Numbered from the stretch's first letter, positions 16,559-25,394 are shown. The stretch: 64,000 nucleotides of DNA from Chryseosolibacter histidinae (GCF_018598225.1 NZ_JAHESF010000028.1:30481-94480); one strand, 5' to 3'. Notes: generated from the sequence alone by a model not told the origin. Numbers and translations are program-made.

Positions 16559-16701
16559 TTGCCAGTTGCCGGTTACCAGATAACCAGTTAAGGTAGTCTG
16601 AATCTCACTACCAAATTTCAAACTCGATGCTCGGATAATAAACAAGTAGCGAAATTAACACCAACCGAACCGGTAACAGGCAACTGGCAACCGGCAACTA
16701 T
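16557..16701. repeat. Iterated-word inverted repeat (TTGCCAGTTGCCGGTTACC)
   Basis: The left arm 16557-16592 (TAGTTGCCAGTTGCCGGTTACC and TAACCAGTT) and the right arm 16668-16701 (GGTAACAGGCAACTGGCAACCGGCAACTA) are reverse complements across about 75 bases. Both convergent genes, kinase and regulator, end exactly at the TAG that opens each arm. Confidence 0.85.
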
Positions 16702-18038
16702 TCAATGCCGTATTTCTCCATCTTAAGATAGAGCGTCTTGCGATCGATGTTGAGGATGCGCGCGGCTTTGGATTTGTTGTAGCGAACTTCCTGTAAGGTC
16801 TTGATGATCATCTCACGCTCCTGCACTTCCTGGAGGGCCTTCAGGTCATACACGGTGCCCATCTTTTCGCGGTGCACCTGGCGTACACTTTCCAACATCT
16901 CAGGGGGAATTGTATCGAGCCTGATGGTATCTCCTTTTGACAGCAGCACAGACCTTTTCACCACGTTTTTCATTTCACGGAGATTACCGGGCCAGTCGTA
17001 TTTTTCAAAAAGCTCCAGCACCTCACGGTCGAAGTCTTTTACATTTCGTCCCAGCTCATGGTTGGCGGACTCTCTGAAATGGTCGAGGAACTCGTAAAGA
17101 TCGTCACCCCGCTCTTTGACGGAAGGCACCTTCAGCTTGAATTCGTTCACCCGGTGATAGAGATCTTCCCTGAACTCACCTTTCCTGACACTTTCGGCAA
17201 GGTCGTCGTTTGTAGCGGTGAGGATCCGCACATCAACCCTGATCTCACGGTTGCTTCCGATCGGCTGGATGATCCGTTCCTGAATAGCCCTGAGCAGCTT
17301 GACCTGCACTTCGTATGAGAGGTTGCCCACCTCATCGAGGAAGATGGTGCCTTTATGCGCCGCTTCGAACTGCCCGACTTTATCCAGCACTGCGCCGGTA
17401 AAAGCTCCTTTGACGTGGCCGAACAGCTCGCTTCCTGCAAGCTCTTTGGAGAGCGCTCCGCAGTCGACAGCCACAAATGGTGCTTTAGAGCGGGGACTCA
17501 ACTGATGGATCATACGCGCCACATTCTCCTTGCCGGTGCCGCTTTCGCCTTCAATGAGCACAGACATGTTAGTGGGCGCCACGAGCTTCACAAAATCGTA
17601 CAATTGTTTTGAGAGTGGGCTGCTGCCTTCAACAAACTGGCTTTTGACCGGCGTGATGGTGACGGCTTCAGGCCTCTTTTCTTTCTTCAGGGCCTGCTGC
17701 ACGATCATTAAAAGCTCGTCGGGGTTTACAGGCTTGGTGATGTATTCGAAAGCGCCGGATTTGATCGCTTTTACAGCGGTACGGATATCCGTAAAGCTGG
17801 TCATGATCACGATGGGAACCGTGAGGTTTTCCTTCTTGATCTCGAAGAGAATATCCATCCCCGTGGTGTCTGGCAGGCGGTAGTCCAGAAGCACCATATC
17901 GAAAGAACGCGACTGAAAGGTCTTCAGCCCTTCCTTTCCCTTGTTGCTGAGGGTAACCTGATGTCCGTGTTTGGTAAGAAAACCCTCCAGTATCCTTGAA
18001 AAAGTGAGGTCGTCTTCGACGAGTAGAATGGAAGCCAT
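16698..18038 (-). CDS. Sigma-54-dependent response regulator (NtrC family)
   Basis: 446 aa from ATG 18038 (MASILLVEDDLTFSR); a longer frame reaches 18095 but has no family support. The receiver domain has phospho-acceptor Asp52 (MVLLDYRLPD). The AAA+ domain shows Walker A GESGTGKENVARMIH, the sigma-54 contact GAFTGA and Walker B GTIFLDEVG. The C-terminal Fis-type helix-turn-helix ends RILNIDRKTLYLKMEKYGIE. It should activate sigma-54 promoters on phosphorylation, most likely by the neighbouring hybrid kinase. TGGCA-type words stand in front of several nearby envelope genes, but canonical -12 GC doublets were not found. Confidence 0.93.
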   Translation of the reverse strand: MASILLVEDDLTFSRILEGFLTKHGHQVTLSNKGKEGLKTFQSRSFDMVLLDYRLPDTTGMDILFEIKKENLTVPIVIMTSFTDIRTAVKAIKSGAFEYITKPVNPDELLMIVQQALKKEKRPEAVTITPVKSQFVEGSSPLSKQLYDFVKLVAPTNMSVLIEGESGTGKENVARMIHQLSPRSKAPFVAVDCGALSKELAGSELFGHVKGAFTGAVLDKVGQFEAAHKGTIFLDEVGNLSYEVQVKLLRAIQERIIQPIGSNREIRVDVRILTATNDDLAESVRKGEFREDLYHRVNEFKLKVPSVKERGDDLYEFLDHFRESANHELGRNVKDFDREVLELFEKYDWPGNLREMKNVVKRSVLLSKGDTIRLDTIPPEMLESVRQVHREKMGTVYDLKALQEVQEREMIIKTLQEVRYNKSKAARILNIDRKTLYLKMEKYGIE

Positions 18039-18060
18039 ATCAAGGCTGAAAATAAAAAGA

Positions 18061-18083
18061 AAAGCTGGAATAAATCCAGCTTT
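18061..18083 (-). terminator. Terminator of the upstream PepSY-like gene
   Basis: AAAGCTGGA and TCCAGCTTT form a 9-bp stem with a short loop. Read on the minus strand it runs into TCTTTTTATTTT. It separates the PepSY-like gene from the regulator downstream. Confidence 0.75.
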
Positions 18084-18133
18084 CTCGGTAGTCAAGTTTT
18101 ATTTCTAAGTGGAGGGCGATCTGACGCAGGTGG

Positions 18134-18589
18134 TTACTTGTTGTCCTGGCCTTCAGGGCCCTGACCGTCAAGCTTTTTACCGTCTTTGTCAAACCTTACA
18201 GTTTTGGTCTGCGCACCGTTCTTCAGCTCAACCACATACATTTCCTGCGCATAGGCTCCGGTATTTCCAGTATTTCCTGATACCGACGTAGTGTCCTGCT
18301 GGCCTGAAGATGAGGAAGAGGTAGTGTCGCTTTGATTCATGTCGGAAGTGCCTTTTGATTTGTATGCGGCGTTTACGAGCCATCCCCGGTATTCCTGGCC
18401 TTCGAGTGATCTCTTGATAGCATCGGGCAGGTCACGTGAGTTGATCTTTTCCCGGTCCTGATCCTGGCCTTGCATGGTTGGGTATTGTGATTGCTGCTGG
18501 TCTCTCGATGTGGAATCCTGCTGCTGTGCATACGTCACAATACCCCCGAGTAACAGACAGAAGGCTAACATTACTTTTTTCATATTCAT
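18134..18589 (-). CDS. Secreted PepSY-like protein with Gln/Ser-rich linker
   Basis: 151 aa; signal peptide about residues 1-21 (MKKVMLAFCLLLGGIVTYAQ), with a second ATG two codons in. The mature part carries the segment RDLPDAIKRSLEGQEYRGWLVNAAYK, then a low-complexity stretch rich in Ser, Thr, Gly and Gln (residues 80-110), then YVVELKNGAQTKTVRFDKDGKKL. The helix-strand halves look like one PepSY-like (DUF2874-type) domain interrupted by the linker. Periplasmic, function unknown. The upstream words TGGCATAACATTCGGCTATAG (18641-18621) resemble those before the barrel gene. Confidence 0.7.
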   Translation of the reverse strand: MNMKKVMLAFCLLLGGIVTYAQQQDSTSRDQQQSQYPTMQGQDQDREKINSRDLPDAIKRSLEGQEYRGWLVNAAYKSKGTSDMNQSDTTSSSSSGQQDTTSVSGNTGNTGAYAQEMYVVELKNGAQTKTVRFDKDGKKLDGQGPEGQDNK

Positions 18590-18756
18590 TTCGGTTTTAG
18601 TTGAACATCTTGTTGTTCATCTATAGCCGAATGTTATGCCACCGCGTTGTTTTTAAAAACAATACATTGCCTCCCAGACACTTAGCAATTGGCCCCGTCA
18701 TTTCCACACGCCGACCTGTTGAATCTTTCTACAAGCATGTTGAAAATCGTGCACAA

Positions 18757-18787
18757 AAACGCCGGCTTTTTTAAGCCAGCCGGCGTT
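18757..18787. terminator. Strong stem-loop AACGCCGGCT / AGCCGGCGTT
   Basis: A 10-bp stem with a T-rich loop, flanked by AAAAA on the left, which gives a T run on the minus strand. It lies about 50 bases beyond the stop of the DUF6249-like gene and is its likely terminator. Confidence 0.7.
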
Positions 18788-18839
18788 ACAACGTAATGGA
18801 TATACGCATTTGATAATGTCGCTTAAGCGGTATCGCTGC

Positions 18840-19205
18840 TTACAGCGTGCGCCTGTCATTTTCCGCCTCACGCCTGATCTTTTTTTCTTCGATCAGGTAA
18901 GCCGCTCCAAGGCCGGCGCCGCCGAGTATCAGCAGCATCGAGAAGTAGCCAACTTCTTCCATGTAGAACTTAGCGTCCAGGAAATAGCCGAGCAGCAGTC
19001 CTACGCCCGCGCCGATCAGCAGCAGCGAAGCCCGCAACGCGCCTGAAGTGGTGCGTGGCTTTTTTGCGAAGTGCGCAGGGTCCAGGCCCTTATCGATCAT
19101 GGCCATCCGCTCTTCATTTTCATATCTCCGCAGGTATATCACCATAACAACAATACCGATAATGCCGACGATCGGGATCATGATACCAAAAATTGCAACT
19201 TCCAT
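18840..19205 (-). CDS. Three-helix membrane protein, DUF6249-like
   Basis: 121 aa. N-terminal helix about 3-25 (AIFGIMIPIVGIIGIVVMVIYLRR), a short loop with ERMAMIDKGLDPAHF, the hallmark of the DUF6249 group, and two further helices about 57-75 and 88-104. Cytoplasmic basic tail (EEKKIRREAENDRR). Function unknown. It is divergent from the ECF sigma factor gene, separated by an iterated-word repeat, so a link to that sigma factor is possible but unproven. Confidence 0.7.
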   Translation of the reverse strand: MEVAIFGIMIPIVGIIGIVVMVIYLRRYENEERMAMIDKGLDPAHFAKKPRTTSGALRASLLLIGAGVGLLLGYFLDAKFYMEEVGYFSMLLILGGAGLGAAYLIEEKKIRREAENDRRTL

Positions 19206-19253
19206 AGTTTTAAAATTCGTTGATTTGCCGCTTTGACGCGGTTATTAGTTTCA

Positions 19254-19350
19254 GGTTACAAAGTTTGAAGTTTAAAGTTGGGGCTCAATAACTCAACGCT
19301 CGACGAACTTTAAACTTGAAACTTTAAACTTCAAATCTGTAATCTGTAAC
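19254..19350. repeat. Iterated-word inverted repeat (AAGTTTGAAGTTTAAAGTT)
   Basis: The left arm GTTACAAAGTTTGAAGTTTAAAGTT (19254-19279, written in pieces) is mirrored by AACTTTAAACTTGAAACTTTAAACTTC plus TCTGTAATCTGTAAC (19314-19350). The spacer is about 35 bases. It sits in a divergent intergenic region, so it cannot simply be a terminator. Confidence 0.75.
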
Positions 19351-19384
19351 TTACAACTACCGACTGGCGTCCAAGGCAAAAGTC

Positions 19385-19942
19385 ATGACGAACCTTTTGG
19401 ATCTTGCGATAATCGACAGGGTACTGGCCGGCGAGCAAAACCTGTACGCGGAGCTTGTGAACCGGTACAAGAGCTATGCGTATACCATTGCCCTGAAGAT
19501 CCTTCAAAACCGGCCTGAAGCGGAGGAGGCGGCACAGGATGCTTTTATCAAGGCTTTCCATCACCTTTCGGGCTTCAACCGCCAATCCAAGTTCTCTACA
19601 TGGTTTTACAGGATCGTTTTCAACACGGCCATCAGCTATAAAAGAAAACACCGGCACCAGTTCCAGAGCATCGACACCGCGGTGATCGAATACCACCAGG
19701 AAGCTGACGTTACCCTTGAAAAGAACGACAAACAGCGATACCTGCAGCAGGCCATGGCCAAGCTGAATGAAGCCGACCGCACCGCCCTTACCTTGTTTTA
19801 CATGCAGGAATTTTCACTGGAGGAGATCTCGGAGATCATGAGCATGCAGGCAAACACCGTCAAGGTACGCATCCACCGGGCGCGTCAACGGGTGGCTGAT
19901 GAATTGAAGAACATTTTACAGAAAGAAGCATTAACTTTATAG
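19385..19942 (+). CDS. ECF-type RNA polymerase sigma factor
   Basis: 185 aa. Region 2: LYAELVNRYKSYAYTIALKILQNRPEAEEAAQDAFIKAFHHL with the -10 helix FSTWFYRIVFNTAISYKRK. Region 4: MAKLNEADRTALTLFYMQEFSLEEISEIMSMQANTVKVRIHRARQRV. Both sigma regions are intact, with no extra domain. The next gene starts six bases after the stop and encodes a membrane protein of anti-sigma type, so the pair should act as a membrane-stress switch. Confidence 0.92.
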   Translation: MTNLLDLAIIDRVLAGEQNLYAELVNRYKSYAYTIALKILQNRPEAEEAAQDAFIKAFHHLSGFNRQSKFSTWFYRIVFNTAISYKRKHRHQFQSIDTAVIEYHQEADVTLEKNDKQRYLQQAMAKLNEADRTALTLFYMQEFSLEEISEIMSMQANTVKVRIHRARQRVADELKNILQKEALTL

Positions 19943-19947
19943 GCGCT

Positions 19948-20469
19948 ATGAAGAAGTTATCACAGCACATCGAAGAGACCCTGTCAGACTACCTGGATGG
20001 CGTGCTGGAGCCAACCCGGCGGGAAGCGTTTGAGCAGCTGCTCCGGCAGGACATAGAGCTGCAGAAACGTCTTGAAGCACTGCAGGCTGCCGACAGCTTA
20101 TTGAAACAATCCACTACGGAACAGCCCTCCAAAAATTTTACGAGCACCGTCATGAGCCGGCTGGATCAGTATCCGCTGCGGTCAGGATTATCCATCCGCA
20201 ATGGCATTCTGCTGCTGGTGGGTGTCGTTGTGGTAATGACCACGGCCGTAATATTGCTGGCGGCAGGCGCTTTCAACGACACAGCCACCCTTGATCTCAA
20301 CAGCCTCACGGTTACGCAACGGTACATTCGTCAAACGCTTCCCAGCATTGCGATCGATGGCAAGCTCATGGTCAACATCATCGTGCTGCTGAACCTCGCC
20401 CTGGCCTTTGTGGTGCTTGACAGGGCAGTGTTGAAGCCCTGGTTTCAGAGAAGAATGGGGACCAATTGA
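19948..20469 (+). CDS. Putative membrane anti-sigma factor
   Basis: 173 aa. The N-terminal helical part (HIEETLSDYLDGVLEPTRREAFEQLLRQDIELQKRLEAL) has the layout of an anti-sigma domain but lacks the His/Cys zinc ligands of the ZAS type. Two membrane helices follow (about 88-110 and 142-160). Role inferred from position directly after the ECF sigma gene. The stop TGA lies within the repeat word CAATTGACAGTTGAC. Confidence 0.72.
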   Translation: MKKLSQHIEETLSDYLDGVLEPTRREAFEQLLRQDIELQKRLEALQAADSLLKQSTTEQPSKNFTSTVMSRLDQYPLRSGLSIRNGILLLVGVVVVMTTAVILLAAGAFNDTATLDLNSLTVTQRYIRQTLPSIAIDGKLMVNIIVLLNLALAFVVLDRAVLKPWFQRRMGTN

Positions 20470-20584
20470 CAGTTGACAAATCCCGATAGTCATCGGGAAC
20501 AATTGACAACCAGGGCTGAGCAGCCCATCACGTTTTGTCCCACCTCAAACTTTGTCAATTGTTCGTTTGTCAATTGTCAACTTC
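20464..20584. repeat. Iterated-word inverted repeat (CAATTGACA / TTGTCAATTG)
   Basis: The left arm carries CAATTGACAGTTGACAAAT and AACAATTGACAACC with an inner CCCGATAGTCATCGGG hairpin. The right arm carries TTGTCAATTGTTCG and TTTGTCAATTGTCAAC. It lies between the convergent anti-sigma gene and a small secreted-protein gene. Confidence 0.75.
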
Positions 20585-20618
20585 TATCTCGAAGCACCAA
20601 TTGGGATCGAAGTTCTAC

Positions 20619-20906
20619 CTACTGCCCGGGCTGCTCTTTCACTTCCGGACACTCGATCTTCCAATCTTTCTGCAGCGCCAGCTGTCCTTCTTTCGCCTGC
20701 TGAATGATCTCGTTCTTCTTTTTGGTGTTCTTGCAGCCGATGTCGGTGTAACGATATTTTCCACCATCCACCTTGAAATTAAAATAACAGGTATTGGAGG
20801 CTTTGTGCATCTTCATGCAGATGAACTCTACATTGTCTCCCTGCACAGGGGTGAAACCGCTCATGGCAACCACGGCCAGGAGCATTAAACGGGTAAAAAT
20901 TTTCAT
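20619..20906 (-). CDS. Small secreted cysteine-containing protein (95 aa)
   Basis: Start ATG 20906 gives MKIFTRLMLLAVVAMSGFTP as signal peptide; a frame extension to 20933 is less likely. The mature part has four cysteines (FICMKMHKASNTCYF, DIGCKNTKKK, KIECPEV) that could form two disulfides. Family not recognised; periplasmic or secreted. It follows adenosylhomocysteinase on the same strand but is separated from it by a terminator. Confidence 0.65.
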   Translation of the reverse strand: MKIFTRLMLLAVVAMSGFTPVQGDNVEFICMKMHKASNTCYFNFKVDGGKYRYTDIGCKNTKKKNEIIQQAKEGQLALQKDWKIECPEVKEQPGQ

Positions 20907-20935
20907 CTCAAACGATTTCTCAAAAGTTGACACAT

Positions 20936-20970
20936 AAAAAAGCCCCGCGACTCCTCGAGGGGCTTTTATT
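20936..20970 (-). terminator. Terminator of adenosylhomocysteinase gene
   Basis: AAAAAAGCCCC and GGGGCTTTT enclose a 12-base loop. On the minus strand the stem ends in TTTTTTATG. It follows the ahcY stop codon by 17 bases. Confidence 0.88.
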
Positions 20971-20986
20971 ATTCAAAACACAATGA

Positions 20987-22297
20987 TCAATATCTGTAGT
21001 AATCAGGTTTGAAGGGGCCTTTCACTTCAACACCGATGTATTTGGCCTGCTCCGGTGTAAGGGTCTCGAGCTCAACACCGATCTTCTTCAGGTGCAGGCG
21101 CGCTACTTTCTCATCCAGGTGCTTGGGCAGCATGTAAACTTTGTTCTCATACTTTTTGGTATTGGTCCAAAGCTCGAGCTGGGCCAGGGTCTGGTTTGTG
21201 AACGAGTTAGACATCACAAACGAAGGGTGGCCAGTGGCGCAACCCAGGTTCACAAGGCGGCCTTCTGCCAGCAGGATCACCTGACGGCCATTCTTCAAGG
21301 TATAAAGATCCACCTGAGGCTTCACTTCATCTTTGCTGGCGGCGTTCTTGTTCAGCCATGCCACGTCGATCTCGTTGTCGAAGTGACCGATGTTACAAAC
21401 GATGGTCTTGTCTTTCATCATCTCGAAGTGGCGGCCCAGCACGATACCGAAGTTACCGGTTGCGGTCACAACAATATCAGCGTCTTTTACGGCTTCGTCC
21501 ATTTTGCGCACGGCGTATCCATCCATGGCAGCCTGCAACGCGCAAATAGGGTCGATCTCCGTAACGATAACACGGGCACCGGCACCACGCAATGACGCTG
21601 CAGAACCTTTGCCTACGTCGCCATATCCGGCAACAACAGCTACCTTACCGGCCATCATCACGTCGGTTGCCCTGCGAATGGCGTCCACCAGTGATTCTTT
21701 ACAGCCGTATTTGTTATCGAACTTGGATTTTGTTACCGAGTCGTTGATGTTGATAGCGGGCAACGGGAGCTTGCCATTGTGCATACGCTCGATGAGTCGG
21801 TGCACACCGGTAGTGGTCTCTTCGGAGATACCACGGATGCCGGGAACCAGCTCAGGGTAACGGTCCAGAACCATGTTGGTAAGGTCACCACCATCGTCGA
21901 GGATCATATTCAACGGTTTTCCGTCCTTAAAAGCATACAGCGTTTGCTCGATACACCAGTCAAACTCCTTCTCGTTCATTCCCTTCCAGGCATAAACCGG
22001 AATTCCTGCAGCAGCAATGGCAGCAGCGGCGTGGTCCTGGGTAGAGAAAATGTTACAGGACGACCAGGAAACTTCAGCGCCCAATTCCACCAGCGTCTCG
22101 ATCAGTACCGCGGTTTGAATGGTCATGTGAAGGCAGCCTGCAATGCGGGCGCCCGCTAAAGGCTTCTGCTTGCCGAATTCCTCGCGCGTAGCCATTAAAC
22201 CGGGCATTTCTGCCTCAGCCAACTTGATCTCTTTTCTTCCCCAGCTAGCCAGGGAAAGGTCTTTTACCTTGAATTTGAGCTTCTCGTCTACTGTCAT
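20987..22297 (-). CDS. ahcY: Adenosylhomocysteinase
   Basis: Hydrolyses S-adenosylhomocysteine to adenosine and homocysteine, relieving product inhibition of methyltransferases. 436 aa. Motifs include [34 protein letters not shown], the NAD-binding [54 protein letters not shown] and the C-terminal KPDYYRY, where the Lys-Tyr pair reaches the NAD of the partner subunit. No fusion or truncation. Divergent from the DsbA-like gene with an iterated repeat between them; no SAH riboswitch was recognised upstream. Confidence 0.97.
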   Translation of the reverse strand: MTVDEKLKFKVKDLSLASWGRKEIKLAEAEMPGLMATREEFGKQKPLAGARIAGCLHMTIQTAVLIETLVELGAEVSWSSCNIFSTQDHAAAAIAAAGIPVYAWKGMNEKEFDWCIEQTLYAFKDGKPLNMILDDGGDLTNMVLDRYPELVPGIRGISEETTTGVHRLIERMHNGKLPLPAININDSVTKSKFDNKYGCKESLVDAIRRATDVMMAGKVAVVAGYGDVGKGSAASLRGAGARVIVTEIDPICALQAAMDGYAVRKMDEAVKDADIVVTATGNFGIVLGRHFEMMKDKTIVCNIGHFDNEIDVAWLNKNAASKDEVKPQVDLYTLKNGRQVILLAEGRLVNLGCATGHPSFVMSNSFTNQTLAQLELWTNTKKYENKVYMLPKHLDEKVARLHLKKIGVELETLTPEQAKYIGVEVKGPFKPDYYRY

Positions 22298-22352
22298 TTT
22301 TTTCTGTTGCTTATTTGGGAGGACAAAAATAAGATAAAGGTCGTTAATAAAC

Positions 22353-22464
22353 TAGTCCATGGTCGATGGTCGATAGTCCATGGAAGGGGCGTTTTGGAAT
22401 CAAGAATAGGGGCCCAATTGTGATTCTGCCTCGCCGCTATGGACCATGGACCATCGACTGTGGA
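22353..22464. repeat. Iterated-word inverted repeat (TAGTCCATGGTCGATGG)
   Basis: The left arm (22353-22383) has TAGTCCATGGTCGATGG and TCGATAGTCCATGG. The right arm (22437-22464) has CTATGGACCATGGACCATCG and ACTGTGGA. The spacer holds a weak inner hairpin (GGAATCA / TGATTCT). It lies in a divergent promoter region between ahcY and the DsbA-like gene. Confidence 0.8.
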
Positions 22465-22542
22465 GAGCATCGCCTACTGCTTTTTTGCCTACTGCCTACT
22501 GCCTCCCAGAACTATTGATCCAATACGCATGTTCTGAAGGCT

Positions 22543-23235
22543 ATGAAGCCAAAGATCAAAATAGGAGTTGTTTCCGACGTGGTGTGCCCCTGGTGCTACA
22601 TCGGCAAACGCAGGCTGGAAAAAGCCATGCATGAGCTTTCGGGTAAGTTCGATTTCGAAGTGGAATATTTTCCGTTTGAGCTGAATCCCCAAATCCCCGC
22701 CTCGGGGTTGAACCAGAAAGAATACCTGGCCAAGAAGTTCGGTGGCGAAGAGCGTTATCAGCAGATCACCGGAAACGTGACCACCACCGCAGCCCGCGAG
22801 GGACTGAAATTCGATTTCGCATCGCAGAACGTATCCCCCAATACCCGCAATGCACACCGCCTTATTCAGCTTGCCAAAGAAGACAACAACCATGTAGCCC
22901 TGGTTGAAGCATTGTTCAAAGCATACTTCACCGATGGTACAGACCTTTCTAAAAATGAAAACCTCGTGAAGATCGCAGAGCAGGCCGGCATGGACAAAGT
23001 GAAGGTTGAACAATTCTTACAAAGCGATACAGGCATTGTGGAGATCGAAATGGCTGAACGTGAGCTTCAGCAGATAGGCATCTCAGGCGTACCCTTCTAC
23101 ATCATCAACAATAAGTACGGCATCTCCGGGGCACAACCCAGCGAATCGTTCATCAAGGCATTCGAAGAGATCGCCACCGCTCCTGTCACAACAGACGGAG
23201 GTGAGGCTTGTGATGTCGACGGCACCAATTGTTAA
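22543..23235 (+). CDS. DsbA-family (FrnE-like) thiol oxidoreductase
   Basis: 230 aa, no signal peptide, so cytoplasmic. The thioredoxin-fold active site is C15-P-W-C18 (VVCPWCYIGKRRLEKA). The cis-proline segment is ISGVPFYIIN. A helical insertion occupies roughly residues 60-170. This is the FrnE/DsbA-like polyketide-type group, which includes 2-hydroxychromene-2-carboxylate isomerase relatives. The C-terminus adds two Cys (GEACDVDGTNC). Substrate unknown. Single gene. Confidence 0.9.
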   Translation: MKPKIKIGVVSDVVCPWCYIGKRRLEKAMHELSGKFDFEVEYFPFELNPQIPASGLNQKEYLAKKFGGEERYQQITGNVTTTAAREGLKFDFASQNVSPNTRNAHRLIQLAKEDNNHVALVEALFKAYFTDGTDLSKNENLVKIAEQAGMDKVKVEQFLQSDTGIVEIEMAERELQQIGISGVPFYIINNKYGISGAQPSESFIKAFEEIATAPVTTDGGEACDVDGTNC

Positions 23236-23236
23236 T

Positions 23237-23781
23237 TTATTGCTGATCGAGCTTCTGCAACAGCTCCAGGCCAAAGCTCCACTCACCCAGCGATGACAGA
23301 GCGTTGATGTGGCCGGCATTTTCGAGGGTGATCAGCTCGCTCTTCCACGCATTGGCGAAAAAACGCGCCCTCTCGGGGGTCACGTAGAAATCGTCGGTGC
23401 TGGTCACGGTGATGGTCTTGAAAGGAATTCGTTCCAGCGGCATCGGCTTGAATCCGGTAGTGCCGGGCGGTAAGTTTCAGCTTCGGTATCGCTGGGTGCA
23501 ACCATGAGCGCTCCCCTGATCTTTCGCTTGTAACGTATGCTCCAGTAGCCGATCGTACAACATGCGAGGCTGTGGCCTACGAGGATGACCTCGTTCAACG
23601 GAAGATTCTTGAGCGCAGTGTCGATCGTGCTGATCCAGTCCTCACACACGGGCTGGTCCCAGCTCTGCTGATGAATGCGCGTAAAGTCCGGAAATTTTTT
23701 CTCCCATAAGGTCTGCCAGTGCAGGTCACCGGAATTTCCCAATCCCGGCAGGATAAATATCTTGGATCGGAAGCTCATCAT
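23237..23781 (-). pseudogene. Frameshifted RBBP9/YdeN-family serine hydrolase
   Basis: Two overlapping frames together make one protein of about 180 aa. The first begins MMSFRSKIFILPGLGNSGDL and contains the nucleophile elbow VGHSLACC. The second supplies the catalytic Asp (TSTDDFYVTPERAR) and His (NAGHINALSSLGEW). The join lies near 23470, where one base is missing after ACTTA: adding one restores the expected run ETY, PPGTTGFKP, MPLERIPF. As read, the first frame ends at 23404 with a foreign tail and no acid or His. It is coupled by an ATGA overlap to the sialidase-like gene upstream. Either a recent frameshift or a sequencing error; no homopolymer is present. Confidence 0.85.
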
Positions 23782-25079
23782 TTGGTGGCAGCGAGGTCTT
23801 CATGCCTGATCACCGCGGTCCACACACTGGTTTTGCCGTTGTCCATGCGTGTCCAGACCGGCGTGATAATCCCTTTACACGCATCGATGTTGAGGTAGTC
23901 TCCAAAAAAGCTGTTGCCCGACGGTGTGAACGGTTCCTCACTGATCTTTACATTTTTAAATCGCAATCCTCCATCCACGGAGTAAGCCAGGTACACATCG
24001 GTCTGCAGGTCGTCATGGTTTCTGCGGTCATAATAAAGTACATAGATGTAGCCTGTCGTCTGATCAACCGCCATCCACGGCAGGTACTGGTGTTTACCGG
24101 GACCGTCGTCATTGACCCTGGTCGGTGCTGACCAGTTGTCGCCGAAGTTGTTGGAACGGGTGAACCAGATATCGGTATCATCTTCTCCCCTCCGCTGGTC
24201 GGCCCACAGCACGTAGAGGCTTCCACGGTAGTGTCCCTTGCTCCGGTCTGTCAGAAGCACAGGCATGCCGTTGCTCCGGTCGTGCCCCGGAATTTTCATG
24301 TTCCAGCCACCGGGCTGATCTGCAATGGCAATATCATTACTAAGCCACATCCGGCCGCCGTCAAAAGATCGGTCAAGAAAGATCTTTCCCCCCTTGGCCC
24401 AGGCCACGAACATTTTTCCATCGAACGATACCGCTGGCACCGCTCCCTGTACCGTGTTATCATCATCGAGACAATCGCCGGGGTTTTGTGACAACGATAC
24501 GGGGTCGCTCCACTTTTTTCCGTTCTTCGACGTGCTGATCATGATGTTGGACTGGCAGTCGGGGTTGGTATCACGGTATTTATCAAACTGGGTCCACGTT
24601 ACATAGAGGTTATTCTTCATATCGATGGCCGGCCAGGGCTTGTCCTGGTCTTTGGGATGGTTGAGGCCAATGGATTCTCCATCGCTCCAGGTCTCTCCCC
24701 CATCGCCGGAAATCTGCACCACGATCCGGTCGAGCTTTTCACTTTCATAATCGCCTTTGCCACCGGTGGGATCGGAAAGGTGGAAATAGTAAAAAGTGCC
24801 ATGGGTGTCGGCAATGAGCGCGGGGTCGCCATAGACGCCAGAAGTCGATTCAAGCTTCTTCTTTTGCCAGGTGGCGCCTCCATCCTTCGTATAGTAAACA
24901 TTATTGAGCACCGATGCCGCCACAATATTGAGGGGATCCCTCGGGTTGATGGCGATGCTGGGTTCGCAGCTGTAATTATCGGTGGTTTGTTCGTCAAGCC
25001 TGATGTTTTTGAACTGGGCATCAACGGCACCCGAAAGAAGTGCAAAAAACAGCACTGCAAAAAACTTTACCTCCCTCAT
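23778..25079 (-). CDS. Secreted sialidase-like BNR/Asp-box beta-propeller protein
   Basis: 433 aa from ATG 25079; signal peptide about 1-21 (MREVKFFAVLFFALLSGAVD). At least five Asp-box-like turns recur: YTKDGGATW, ISGDGGETW, RSFDGGRMW, RSNNFGDNW and YSVDGGLRF. This gives the six-bladed propeller of sialidases and other exo-glycosidases. The N-terminal Arg-triad typical of true neuraminidases was not clearly identified, so substrate is open. Its stop overlaps the start of the RBBP9-type gene (ATGA), indicating one operon. Confidence 0.82.
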   Translation of the reverse strand: MREVKFFAVLFFALLSGAVDAQFKNIRLDEQTTDNYSCEPSIAINPRDPLNIVAASVLNNVYYTKDGGATWQKKKLESTSGVYGDPALIADTHGTFYYFHLSDPTGGKGDYESEKLDRIVVQISGDGGETWSDGESIGLNHPKDQDKPWPAIDMKNNLYVTWTQFDKYRDTNPDCQSNIMISTSKNGKKWSDPVSLSQNPGDCLDDDNTVQGAVPAVSFDGKMFVAWAKGGKIFLDRSFDGGRMWLSNDIAIADQPGGWNMKIPGHDRSNGMPVLLTDRSKGHYRGSLYVLWADQRRGEDDTDIWFTRSNNFGDNWSAPTRVNDDGPGKHQYLPWMAVDQTTGYIYVLYYDRRNHDDLQTDVYLAYSVDGGLRFKNVKISEEPFTPSGNSFFGDYLNIDACKGIITPVWTRMDNGKTSVWTAVIRHEDLAATK

Positions 25080-25092
25080 GCAAACAAATGAA

Positions 25093-25299
25093 TTAGCGGT
25101 TTGGGCCGGCACCCGGGTCAGGGACCCCGGCCATGATCCTTCTCCTTTTTCTCCACCGGCTCAGCCAATAGACCAGGGCCGCGATCAAAAGGATAAAGGG
25201 CCATAGATAAAGCACGCCGGTTAAAAATGCAAGCAAATTATCCCATCCCTGCCCTAAAGCCGCGATGGGATCTCGATCCAAAACCAAAGTTTGTCCCAA
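25093..25299 (-). CDS. Possible small membrane protein or remnant of a DUF4349-type C-terminus
   Basis: 68 codons with a TTG start and no ATG. One membrane helix (about residues 24-46, LAFLTGVLYLWPFILLIAALVYW) preceded by an amphipathic WDNLL segment and followed by a basic RWRKRRR tail. This resembles the last 60 residues of DUF4349 proteins, whose remaining part is absent: the sequence upstream is stopped by TAA. It may be a degraded end, or not a gene. Confidence 0.35.
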   Translation of the reverse strand: MGQTLVLDRDPIAALGQGWDNLLAFLTGVLYLWPFILLIAALVYWLSRWRKRRRIMAGVPDPGAGPNR

Positions 25300-25364
25300 T
25301 TACCTCATAAAACGTGACATTCAGGGTGCTCGGGCTTTCATTTCATAAAAACGCGGCGTCTTTT

Positions 25365-25373
25365 TATCTTTCG
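25365..25373 (+). promoter_or_regulatory. Putative -7 promoter element (TATCTTTCG)
   Basis: Same nine bases as before phosphofructokinase (5599-5607) and nearly the same distance (21 bases) to the start codon; one mismatch to TAnnTTTG. Confidence 0.35.
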
Positions 25374-25394
25374 CGTGGAAAAATCTCAACCTCT

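Noticed and set aside
22298..22542. SAH or SAM riboswitch upstream of adenosylhomocysteinase
   Set aside because: The stretch is explained by the inverted word repeat; no conserved riboswitch core was seen.
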